From positions 80,928,398-80,992,397 of the forward strand of contig JAKSZU010000005.1 in the NCBI GenBank assembly GCA_026018925.1: a stretch of 64,000 nucleotides of DNA. Reading direction: 5' to 3'. The DNA comes from Tupaia tana. Taxonomy: Eukaryota; Chordata; Mammalia; Scandentia; Tupaiidae. Shown one piece after another: positions 43,662-53,635 of the stretch (positions are counted from its first letter, which is position 1; each line of letters begins with the position of its first letter). The notes beneath the pieces were generated by a model. It was not told the DNA's origin and ran no database searches. It saw only the letters and a list, made by a program, of their open reading frames with translations. The translations under genes were made by a program, and so were the position numbers.

Positions 43662-43980
43662 TTCTGTCCTTTAACTGAAATGCCTCTGCTCTAACCTCTC
43701 CTTCCAGACAACACTTAATGAGGTAGAGTGGTCTATGTCTTCTATCTATCTCTGTCTCTTTCTCTTTCACTCACAAAGTTTTTCTTTTTTTAAATATATT
43801 TTCTAAACTCTGTAAGTACTGTCTCTTGTCTCTGATCTCTCTGTTATCTTGCTAATTTCAGAAACCATCTATGTCTGAGTTGGGCCTGGCCCTACTCCTT
43901 TAACTGAAGTGCCTTTGCTCCAACTTCTCCTTCCAGCTCAACACTGAGTGAGGTAGGGCAGATTCTACATGTCTGTCCTA
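43662..43980. repeat. Tandem duplication of about 230 bases in L1 5' region
   Basis: CCTTTAACTGAAATGCCTCTGCTC (from 43669) and CCTTTAACTGAAGTGCCTTTGCTC (from 43897), each followed by CTCCTTCCAG and GAGTGAGGTAG or AATGAGGTAG, show a direct repeat with a period near 230. The copies have diverged. Confidence 0.75.
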
Positions 43981-44564
43981 CCACAGAGTTTTATATTAAG
44001 AAATTCCAAAATATAGCATGGAAAAATGAGATCAGTATATGAATTTATTTTGGTACAAAAAAACTTGAAATCCATGCATATATTTTTTCATTATATGCAT
44101 TTTCCATAAACGTACTTACACGTGCCTTCATGATGGTATTTACCATCTTTTTAAATATAGATTCAAAACTGTCCTAAGCATTTTTTATAGAACTGGCATC
44201 ATAGAGACGAATTCCCTCAGTTTTTGCTTCTCTAGGAGAAACTTTATTTCTGAAGGGTAGCTTTGCTGGATATAGTATTTTTAGGTAACAGTTTTTTGTT
44301 TGTTTGTTATGGGGCAGGAAATTTCTGCACTGTATATGTAATCTCAGTCTCTTTATAATGTTTCTGTCTAGAAATCTGTTGTTAGTAATGGAATTTCTCT
44401 TACATGTGACTCAACAAATTTGTTTTTGACTTTTGACAGTTTGAAATAGTGATCTTGCAGATAGTGGGTTTTTGTATTTTTTGTGTGTATGTGTGTGAAC
44501 TTTTTTTGTTTTTTGTTTTGTTTTGTTTTATTTTGTTTTGCTTTTTACTTTGCTTTGTTTCGGT

Positions 44565-44757
44565 TCTTTGAGAAAAAGATACAGGCCCCCGACTGTGTCT
44601 TGTCATCCTTCCAATTCCAAGTCTTCCAGTCAGTGAGGATCATTGGATCCCCCTAATTTATTCAGACTAACCTGGTATTGAAACTCTTAGTCTTCCCATA
44701 TGTTTCCAGGATCACACAATTACAGGCCCTACCACCTATAATACTATGCTGGGCCAT
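44565..44757 (-). mobile_element. Possible decayed 7SL-derived SINE, antisense
   Basis: TTTGAGAAAAAGATACAGG-N-GACTGTGTC and CAGGATCACACAATTACAGGCCCTACCACC followed by GCTGGGCC weakly follow the antisense Alu order. L1 text is interrupted over this span and resumes with CTTTAAATTGAATC, so something did insert here. The T/G-rich stretch before it (44500-44560) may be its tail. Confidence 0.35.
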
Positions 44758-44929
44758 AAAGAGTGTCTTTAAATTGAATCTATTTGTAATATTTGAACGT
44801 CCTGAATCCAGATGCCCATATATCTTCCAAGGTTTGGAAAGACGTCTTTCATGTCTTTTCCATCTGTCTTCTTCTGAAATTACTATGTAATGTGTCTTTA
44901 CTGAATGATGTTCCATAGGGATCATAGGC

Positions 44930-45130
44930 TTTTTTTTTTCTTCTATTTTTTTTTCTTCTTTTTTATGTTATGTTATTTATTTATTTATTTGTATATACAT
45001 TCAGTCACATTGTTTAGCTTACAATGTGAGCATTTCAATATGTGAACATTTCTCCCCAGTCCCATTGATCAAAGTATCTTCAACCGATAACACCACACTT
45101 CCCCATCCTGTCAATGTTCTACCTTTTCCT
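44930..45130 (-). mobile_element. L1 3'-end fragment inside the long L1
   Basis: T-rich run, TATACATTCAGTCACATTGTTTAGC, TGTGAACATTTCTCCCC, CCATTGATCAAAGTATCTTC, AACCGATAACACCAC. Same tail family as 43318. Confidence 0.82.
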
Positions 45131-45935
45131 CTCCCCTCCCCGATAGAGTTACTTCAAAAGGCCCACATTCAAGTTTAGAAGATCTTTGCTCTGTTTGATT
45201 TATTCTGCTTTTGAGACTGTTGTATTAGGACAGTGGGCAATACCACACTGGCAGCTCCTGGCATGGCACATAGCTGTGGGTGACTCAACTGACTATCCCA
45301 CAAGCCAAAGGTAGATGACACCACCCCAGTGGCTCTCAGTGTACTTTGCAGCTTTGGGAAGGTCACCAATTGTTTTGCTGAGCTGTGGATGGGCAGCACT
45401 ATTCTGGTAGCCACTGGCACATCTGACTGGCTGTGGGTGGCTAACCTGGCTCTTTCCCTAGGCTGTGGGTAGATGTGGTCTTAAGATAGTGCCATGAGGC
45501 AGCAGCCTGTAGAGGGGAATGTACAAAATAAACTAAGCTCCTTCCCTGGAGTAATGCAGTGGTGCAGAATACCTGGAAGTCTCTTAATTTGGGCTTAGAC
45601 TCTGTGAGGTCTGCAGGATTTTTCCGCAGTAAAGACTAGGTATCTGTGGCATTAATGATACCTGCTTGGGGCCTCAGGTAACTTTCTCCACATGTGAAAC
45701 ATGCCTTCTTGTATCAAGATGAACTTAATTGAGGAGATGAAATGGTAGATGTAGGGTGCTCTGTTCCCACCTTTATAAAGCGCTTGAGTCTTTGTTCACA
45801 ACAACCACATTATCACGGCACTTCATCACTCTCCTTCAGACACTCTATCTGAATAGCAGTTTATGCTCTGTTCTAGTCTTTTTACTTGGGAGGGGCACCA
45901 TAGTTATTCCCAGTCAACCATCTCACTGCTAAGTT

Positions 45936-47814
45936 TTCACATCCTTCTTAATCCTTAAAACTACTGAGCAGTATTCATCTTCTCCATTTGTTTTTAGGTC
46001 CCATGATAATAATGGCAATGCCCATACTGCTCACCATTTCATCGTCTGAGAATAATTATCACTTGATAATTACAATATAGTATCACATAAATATAGAAAA
46101 AACACACTGATAGCATAGAATAGACCCTAGAAACTCAGGTGAGATTTGAGGGATTAGAGGCAGCTGTGTACAGACAATTGCAGCATAATTGAATAAATAT
46201 TTATGAAAAATAGAGTCTGTGTGTATTTATTTTTTACATTGTGGGATTTCTTAACTTTTGCTATTAGACATGTTATATTATGTAATAGTAATTAAAATAT
46301 AAGCCTTTAATGTGATAATTTATGTTTCATTAGATAGCAATTGGGCTGTTTTAATGTTTGCTCTAGACTGTTGTCAGAGGCTTTTAATTTCTCTACTTAA
46401 TTTTGTCTTCCTCTGGTATTGGGATTCTCTCTATACTGTTCCTTAGAGATTAAGCATCTTTATTTTCACTTATCATATATTGTGATTATACTGGAACTCT
46501 ATTATTTTGATAATAAGACATGGAAGAAGAGTATTTTATATAATCTTCTGAAAAAATTCAATCTCTAATTATTGTTTTTTTCTATATATCTCTTTAAATT
46601 CAGTCTCTTCATGATTGTGTTTTCATTCCCTTTAGTGAAAAAAAAAATACTGGAGGGAGCTCAAGGGAAAAGAAATTGTTTTTTTCTTGGAGGTACTAGT
46701 TTTCTGACAACATTCTTTAGCCTATAAAGTAGCCATATGTTATGGAGATGTCCCTCACGGTATGGTTACTCTTTCCTTCTAACTGTTAGTAAGGTGAGAT
46801 CCTTCTTGAATTCTAAGAGTGTAGGATTTCTAGAGGAAAACTTCTTGGCATGGAGAGTTTCTCAGTCCCATCCCTGTCCACACTCGCTTCTAGTAATTCA
46901 TGTGTTTCTACCAGTTTGTAATTCCATTTTTGTTTCCTAGGTAATTAGGTCTCAGCTGCAAATCTCTGGATTTGCCCAACTTTCTGGATTTTGGAGTAAT
47001 GGTTTGCTTGCAACCTCAATTCTCTAATGGGTCTAATAAAAGTCATTGATTTATAATTTGCCCTGGTATTTATTTTAAGAACAGGAATAATTTAAAAGAT
47101 CTTTGCATGTCAAAGATGAAACCAAAAGACTCTTTTCCAGTATATCTTAAATTAGTTACCATTTTATACTCAGAGAAAAAATGTATTTTTAAAATGTAAC
47201 TGGATAAGCAGATGAGGTGCATTCTTCATTGTTGAGGGAGCAATGGAATTCTACATTCTATTTTACTTCTATAAATGTTGGTTTACCTAATATATAGCTA
47301 TTGGAACACAGAAACACCTTATGGACAACTATTCAGTTTACTATAAAGGGATCCTATTAGGTATCGTAACTTCTCACACATGTCAGGAACAAATACAAGA
47401 ACAAGACTGTAAACATCAGAGAAAGTGATAAAAACGTATCTTCAGGCATATCCCTATTATCTGTTATCTTGTTGAGGCTCATTGTATTTTGCATGTTATA
47501 TGACTATTATTTGGCCAGAGAAACTAGTTTTATGCTGTAAAGGTTGGCTAGCCTATAGTGTATCTAGGTAAAGAGGGTAAGGGAGGAATTTTAAAAAGTG
47601 CATGCCCTTCAAATTATTATAATCAAAATACATCTCTTTGTATAACCTACCCCACTTGCTGCTACTGGGTGGAGAGCAAGTGTCAGGAGCTAGAAAGTTT
47701 TGTCTTTGCAGAGTGATTGAATGAGGATGAGAATGCCAATTCAGCCACAGTGGTATGTATAACTAAGACTCTGTGCTTCCAGGTAGTGAACACATGGGAG
47801 GCCCAGGCTCAACT
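45936..47814. other. No recognised feature (1.9 kb)
   Basis: Mixed, moderately AT-rich sequence. Bases 46600-47060 are more complex and may contain an unclassified repeat (TCTAATAAAAGTCATTGATTT). No coding region is supported. Confidence 0.4.
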
Positions 47815-48335
47815 CCAAGTCTAATGTAAAGACTAGGTACAATGGCATATGCTTGTAATCCTAGCAATTTAGGGAAGCTGAGGTAGTCAAAACATAAGCT
47901 TGAGGTTGGCCTGGACAACATAGTTTGGACCTGTCTTAAGTAAAGAATCAAACATAGTGACATGTACCTCTATCCCCAAACAGAAGTCTGAGTCATAAGA
48001 ATCAAAAGATAGGGAACCAGCAGTTAGCGTAATGGCTATGTCGCTGGACTCCCACGTAGTCGACCGCGGTTCGCGTCTCGGACCCGGTGGCTTACAACTC
48101 ACGCCGGGCGCGTGTGCGTGCGTGCCCAAGATCCCGAGAGGAGAATGGAGGAGAAGGGATTGCGGCGTGACCATCCCCCCTGGGGGGTGATTTCTCGCTT
48201 TCTGTCTCTATGTCTCTCTCTGTCTGTCTGGCGAGCGCACGCGCCCTATAGCGAAAAAAACCTCTCCAAAAAAAAAAAAAGAAAAAAAAAAAAAAAAAAA
48301 GAATCAAAAGATAGTGAAACTCTGTCTTAAAAAAA
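47815..48335 (+). mobile_element. Dimeric 7SL-derived SINE (Alu-like), split by a young tRNA SINE
   Basis: Left arm: GGTACAATGGCATATGCTTG, TAATCCTAGCAATTTAGGGAAGCTGAGG, TTGAGGTTGGCCTGGACAACATAG, then GACCTGTCTTAAG. Right arm: ACATAGTGACATGTACCTC, TATCCCCAAACAG, then after the insertion AGTGAAACTCTGTCTTAAAAA. These are the Alu landmarks in order, but the right arm is only about 75 bases. It is diverged and old. The tRNA SINE at 48013 is inserted in the right arm. Confidence 0.82.
48013..48299 (+). mobile_element. Very young tRNA-derived SINE, second of the near-identical pair
   Basis: AGAATCAAAAGATAG is exact at 47998-48012 and 48300-48314. GGAACC start, B box GGTTCGCGTCT, TTACAACTC, GTGACCATC, TCTATGTC and AGCGAAAAAAA match the copy at 11909 one for one. 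The A-rich tail of about 30 bases is interrupted by one G. Confidence 0.98.
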
Positions 48336-48342
48336 AAATCAA

Positions 48343-48595
48343 GTGGAAAGGAGATGATGCAGTGGTTAATGTGCTAGATCCCATATGACTGACTGCACGG
48401 CTCAAATCCTGGACAGAACGGTTTGGAAAACGTGCTGGGAGTGTGTGCATGCATGCCCAAAATCCTAAAGGGAGAATGAAGATGGGATTTTAGCATGGTC
48501 ATCTTCCCTAAGAGGCAATTTCTCACTCTCTCTCCCCCACACCCGGACGAGCACATGTGCTTTATAGCAAATGAATAAATAAACGAAAAACAACA
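48343..48595 (+). mobile_element. Old tRNA-derived SINE
   Basis: GTGGAAAGGAGATGATGCAGTGG head, AGATCCCATATGACTGAC, GGGAGTGTGTGCATGC, AAATCCTAAAGGGAG, CACATGTGCTTTATAGC and an AAATAAATAAAC tail. Older GATCCCACATGG-type head. Confidence 0.85.
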
Positions 48596-48746
48596 AATCA
48601 AGCCAAACAAAACAAAACACATGATACATATGCCAATTATGAACTGAGGGACCAAAAATGTCTTAAAAACAATGAGTTTTCTGAAACTATTAATTATGTA
48701 CCTAAACATAGTACCTAAATGTTTCATTTAAATACCTCAATGTTGG

Positions 48747-49001
48747 GCTGATGGTGTAACGGTTATGTCACTGAACTCTCATATGATTGACTGTGGTTCA
48801 AGTCCCAGACCTGGTGCTTTGAAACTCATGCCGGGCAACTGTACATACATGCTCAAAGTCCTGAGACAAAGTGGAGGAGAAGGGATTGTGCTGTGACCGT
48901 TCCCCCTCGTGGGTAATTTTTCGCTTTCTGTCTTTCTGTCTCTCTTTACTTCTGACTAGCACATGTGCCCTATAAAAAAAAATCTCTCCAAATCCATAAA
49001 T
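48747..49001 (+). mobile_element. tRNA-derived SINE with perfect 17-base duplication
   Basis: AAATACCTCAATGTTGG is exact at 48730-48746 and 49002-49018. Head GCTGATGGTGTAACGG, B box GGTTCAAGTCC, then a decayed body and an AAATAAAT tail. The right copy of the duplication overlaps the start of the next SINE, so this element landed at that SINE's 5' edge. Confidence 0.95.
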
Positions 49002-49016
49002 AAATACCTCAATGTT

Positions 49017-49300
49017 GGATCAGTTCCATGGCCTAGTGGGTAAAAGGAGTTGGATCCCACGTGGCTGGGTATGAGGTCTGAATTCTTAACCTGGTATTTG
49101 TAAAACATGTGAGGCATGTGTTGTGGATGCCCAAAGTCTGGACAGGATGAAGAGATAGATGGGAAAGACTTCGATGTGACTGTCCCTTACTGGGGGCTGC
49201 CTTTTCTCTCTCCTTCTCTCCCTGTGTCTTTCTGGTGAGAGCATGTACCCATAGACAAATTAGTTAACTAAGTAAAATAATGAATAAATAAATAAAATAG
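49017..49300 (+). mobile_element. Old tRNA-derived SINE
   Basis: GGATCAGTTCCATGGCCTAGTGGG, GTTGGATCCCACGTGGCTGG, GTAAAACATGTGAGGCATG, AAAGTCTGGACAGGATG, GTCCCTTACTGGGGG and AAATAAATAAAATA tail. It uses the older head with GTTGGATCCCACGTGG. Confidence 0.85.
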
Positions 49301-50385
49301 TTAAATATTCATATTTTCTTATGAAGTCAAAATTCTGCCAAACATGCATGCAAATGATTAACTGAACCTATGTGGCAGACTTATTTTAAATGGGAATGCA
49401 TTTTCTAGGCATCAACATTATATTTTATACATTCACTGTATTTTGTGGTCCCCTCTAAACAACCAAATTTACGTGGTCTGAAGTGTACCCACACAATAAA
49501 ATTTCAAGAAGCTGAAATAAATGAAAAGACTTGGTATATTTTTTCATTACGGGTACTTAATTTATATTGCTATATAATTATATAAATAGTTGAGTGTATA
49601 AAATGGTATGCCACAGATTTTCGAAGTCTTCTTTTAGTTTATAAGATGTTGTGTTGTAATGCTATTACATTATTGTATATTTATGCTATTATAGGCCACT
49701 TTATTTTCCCTATTCAAGTGGAATGTGACATTCATGACTTAGGTATTATAGCAAATTAAAGTTTCCCTCTACTTCTGACACAATGGGTGACTTTATGCTC
49801 TTTTACCGAGTATACTGTTCTCACCAACTGGACTGCTTAAACATTCATCTCTTCAATGGCTATAAAAATATTATCCATCACTGAAGAGTCAACCAAAGGT
49901 CTACATTTTTTAGCAGCCTTCACAGAAATGCCTACCTCATGAATTATATCACCATAACTGAAAACTAAATTGGTTTTATTTTGTATGAGCAGTTGACAAA
50001 ATAAATTATTGCCCTACATATGTAAAATGTAATAAATGATATCTTAAAAGATAAGAGGAAGAGGGATTAGGACTATGGGGCTGGTAGGACAGACTATAAT
50101 ATTACACGGTATTTTAAATTGGGCATCATTGAAAGAGGGAAATTTTAGGAATGACCTAAAAGTGTGAGGAAATTAGCAATGGGGATAGCTGGGAAAAAGA
50201 GTATTCTAGGCAAAAAGAAGAGCCAGAGCTAATTCCTAAAACAAGAATACACCTAGTATTCCAGAAAGAGCAAGAACACTTGTGGTTGCAGTTCAGTTAC
50301 TGAGAATGCAACATTAGGAAGTTGTCTCTTCATGATCTGTGACATTCATCCACATTTTAAGATTTTTTTCATAAATTTTAGAGGA
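49301..50385. other. No recognised feature (1.1 kb)
   Basis: AT-rich unique-looking sequence; no gene or repeat recognised. Confidence 0.4.
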
Positions 50386-50660
50386 TTGCACCAGTTGATG
50401 GTGTGATAGTTATGGCAGCTGGATTCTACATGGCCCACTATGTAGTTTAAGTCCTGAATCCAGAAGCTTGAAAAATATGCAGGGTACATGTGCATGTGTG
50501 CCCAAAATCCCAAAAGGAGGGAGAAATGAAGAAGAGATTGCCCTGTGACCTTCCCCAGTGGAGGGAGCTTTCTCACTTTCTCTCTTTCTTTTTCTATCTC
50601 TCTCTGGTGAGTGTCTTAACCTCTAGCAAATTAAAAAGAAAGAAAAAAAAAGAAAAATAA
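50386..50660 (+). mobile_element. Old tRNA-derived SINE
   Basis: GCACCAGTTGATGGTGTGATAG, GCTGGATTCTACATGGCCC, AGTTTAAGTCCTGAATCC, CAGGGTACATGTGCATG, CCCCAGTGGAGGG, CT zone and an A-rich tail. Confidence 0.85.
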
Positions 50661-51414
50661 ATTAGATGTTAATACATTTTATAACAGTGAACAAGACAGA
50701 TGCTGTTGTGAACTTTAAGTGGTCCATTGCGCTGGCTCCTTCTAGAAGAAGCTCAGCCATGTGGCCCGTGGGTAACTCTCTCATCTGTGCTCAGAGCATG
50801 TGAGAATTGCAGCAATCTCTAGGAATAAAGATTACTGATGCCCAGATTGGTGTTGAGGGCCATTGGGGTCCTCTTGCATACCTTTTCCTCAAAGGAAGAA
50901 GGCCCTTTTCCTCTCCAGCTGACCCAGACTAAGGTATGGGATGGCAGAGGCGGGATGGCAGAGGTAAGATGACTCTTTTCTTTTCTATATTATCATTCTG
51001 GATTTCTGTGCCTCTGCTGATCTTTTGCTGTTCTATAGTGCTCTCTTTTAGTCATTTTGCTCAAAATGTAGCTGTTTATTTATTGTTTGTTTTATTTTGT
51101 GTTGGAGATAGGAGAAGACAAGCAGTAGGAACTTCTAGTCAGTCACGTTAGTGAACCTTCCAAAGCAAGCATTTATGTTTTAATGTAGAATTTTACTCCC
51201 TCTAGAGGATCAAGCCTTCTGTCAAAGTTATTAACCCAAGGAAAATTACCAAGCAACTATTATTTGTCACTCTATTTAAAATAAGTAATTTAAAATGTTC
51301 AAAGGTTAAGAACAAAGAAATTCCTTAATTAGCCACTAGAAAATCTGCTCACATTATAGAGAGTAAAATGATTGCTCTATGCTGCAAGAAGAATCTATCT
51401 GATAATTAAAAACA
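50661..51414. other. Unclassified; GC-richer segment at 50700-50970
   Basis: Bases 50700-50970 are clearly less AT-rich, with an AATAAAG and a short tandem GGGATGGCAGAGG (50938-50965). It could be part of an old LTR, but I can match no family. No coding region is supported. Confidence 0.35.
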
Positions 51415-51615
51415 AACACTTACTGAGTTCTTAATATTTACCAGTTAATTTGATTAATATGTGGCAACTGGGGAAAAACTATTAACTTTACAGATAAGAA
51501 GATTGAGGCACAGAGTATTTGAAAGAATTATTCAATGTCACACAACTGAGATGTGGAGAAATGAGATTTAGTCCGGGTTGCTTGACTAATGGTCCAGCTT
51601 TATATCTATTATATT
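51415..51615 (-). mobile_element. MIR, antisense
   Basis: TTTACAGATAAGAAGATTGAGGCACAGAG, TCAATGTCACACAACTGAG and GGAGAAATGAGATTTAGTCC are the antisense MIR core and head (TTTACAGATGAGGAAACTGAGGC, GGTCACACAGCTAGT). It is the best-preserved MIR in the window. Confidence 0.85.
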
Positions 51616-52759
51616 ATCTTATGTTATGATCACATTACTATGAGATTAAAGGCAAGATTATAGTTCTTATTTTATGATTTTATCTATGTGACTATATCTG
51701 CAAATCAAGAGGCAAATAAAAAAGATTAAAAAAGAATTAGAAGGAGACATGAAACAGCTATTGTAATGTATTATTACTTTTAATATTTAAAATAATTATA
51801 ATAATAATACATACTAATATCTTTTATTCATGGGGTTCTGAACATAGCAGGTACCTTAACCATAACTATAAATATAAAAACACTGATTTAATCTCTGTAT
51901 TAATTTATGTAATAACGAATAGATGAAGACCACCTGGACTATAATGTATCCCCAAAATTTCACTTTATATGTAGTATTATTTCTAAATAATTAGAGTTGA
52001 CAATGACTTGTTAATAAGGGTTAAGGTAAAAGGATATACTAAACTGTAGGAAACCATCATAGTGGGGGGATTATGAGAGGTTTTCATATTCCTTCATTAT
52101 GGTATTCTATCCCTAATTTGTTATATTAATATTTCAAAAGCCTCATCATGATAATAGCAAATAAAAGCTACAGAAACACATTTATTTCAACTGGTAAACA
52201 TGTTAAATTCTAATCAAGTTAAAATTTTATTGCAAACTCCTTATTTTAAGTTGTGTAGCTTAGGCTTCATGTAAATTTCAAGGTTTTAGAAGCTCACATC
52301 AACTAGTTTAATAATGGTTATATAAATGATCATTATTATTTCTTGCTGTTATCACACTATAACAAATAAATTATGTAACAAATGTTTACAATGCCCCAGA
52401 GTTATTTTATCAATTTGTTCTACTAAATTATTTTTGTTTAACTGACAAAACTTTCTAACACATAATGATAATTAAGAAACTTTGTAATGTAAAATATTTT
52501 AACATGACATAAAAATACATCTAAAACATCTCATTAATACATAAAACTATTTATGCTGATATATTTATGCAGATACATCTTAAATTACAATTATTATAAT
52601 TTATACACTTTAATACTCACACTGAATCACTTTCAACACACACTTTGCTACACAAACTAAACAGATACTTATCTATTCAGAAACTCTTACATTTAAAAAA
52701 GGTTTATGATCTTACCCAGATCGATTAAGAATTTACTTTGAAGTTTGTGAAATAAGATC
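51616..52759. other. No recognised feature (1.1 kb)
   Basis: Very AT-rich; no gene or repeat recognised. Confidence 0.4.
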
Positions 52760-53385
52760 TCTGCAGAAGACTGAATGCTTATATCTTTTCAAAATTTATT
52801 GTTGAAACCTTAACCTCTAAAATAATTTTAGTAGGTGAAGCCTGTGGAAGATGACTAGGTCATGAGGGCAAAACCCTAAATTATTGAAATTAGTGCTTTT
52901 ATAAAGAGAGTCAGACAGCAAGTTGGCCCCTTCTACCGTGTGTGAGCACTACCTACTATGGATGAGTGGGTCCCTTTACTTATGCATTAAAATCTGATGA
53001 GTCATTTCAGGAATGTGTTGAGAGCATGGCAGATTATGATGTTGAAATGTAGTCTTTGAGATTAGTATTAAGATCATTGGGGTGAGCTCCAATGATTAGA
53101 TCCTGGTGGGTTTATAAAAAAAAAGGAAATGAGACAGACAGACACATGCTTGGCTCTGCTCAAGCTCTTGCCACTTGATGTCTTGCACCACCGCAGAACT
53201 CCACCAGCCATACAGTCATACAGCTCAAGGACTCTGAAGTAGAGATCAGGACCTTAATAGACATCCATTCTGCTGCTACCTTGATCTTGTACTTCTCAGT
53301 TTGAGGCACGGTGACAAACATTTTTATTTTCCTGCTATCCAATACGTGGCATTTTGTTATAACAGCCTGAATGGACGAGACATTC
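52760..53385 (+). mobile_element. ERVL-MaLR (MLT1/MST-like) LTR fossil
   Basis: AAATTTATTGTTGAAACCTTAACC, ACTAGGTCATGAGGGC, TGCTTTTATAAAGAGAGTC, later TACCTTGATCTTGTACTTC and GGCATTTTGTTATAACAGCC give the MaLR LTR order. The span is longer than one LTR and the middle seems to repeat LTR-like text, so it may be two overlapping LTR remnants. It is old, of an age shared among placental mammals, with no internal genes and broken by many changes. Confidence 0.7.
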
Positions 53386-53635
53386 TCATACATAATTAGA
53401 AAAATACCAACAAAATGGTAAGAATATTTCTTAAATTGATCTTCAAATACTAAAATTATGATAAAAATTATAAGAACAATATACATATTATGTTAACAAT
53501 TCATAAAATTTTGTTTATTGAGAGTTTCCTAGGCAGAAAAATGTTTGGACAATTATTTTGTGAGGAAGATATACGACTATTGTATTATTCAATATAATCT
53601 GACCTTCTATAAGCTTTTGATAAAAATCATCAAAG
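53386..53635. other. No recognised feature
   Basis: Short AT-rich spacer. Confidence 0.35.

Larger units (their letters stand above)
38951..45935 (-). mobile_element. Long L1M-type element, antisense, 3' UTR to 5' region
   Basis: From left to right it runs: 3' UTR (GATACAGTGTGGTATTTC, TGCTATAGAACACTAAAGC), ORF2 C-terminus (CTGTTGATAAACACAGATTG, GAATAGCCATTCTAACTG), reverse transcriptase (TTAATTCTTCCAGTCAAGG, ATGATCATGTTATCTGCAAAC), endonuclease (GAGAATATCTCACATATTGATGAG), and 5' sequence (GAATCCAGATGCCCATATATC, and CCATCTCACTGC near 45925, like an L1 5' end). All parts are in minus-strand order, so this was close to full length, about 6 kb without insertions. It carries two tRNA SINEs, L1 tails, microsatellites and possibly a 7SL element. 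It has many stops and is inactive. Confidence 0.82.

Noticed and set aside
47815-49300. A CRISPR-like or satellite array
   Set aside because: The units are separate SINEs of differing age with their own target-site duplications, not regular repeats with spacers.
50700-50970. An exon or retroviral LTR suggested by higher GC, AATAAAG and a GTAAG after GGCAGAG
   Set aside because: No open frame with coding character and no LTR family match. Splice-like words are common by chance.
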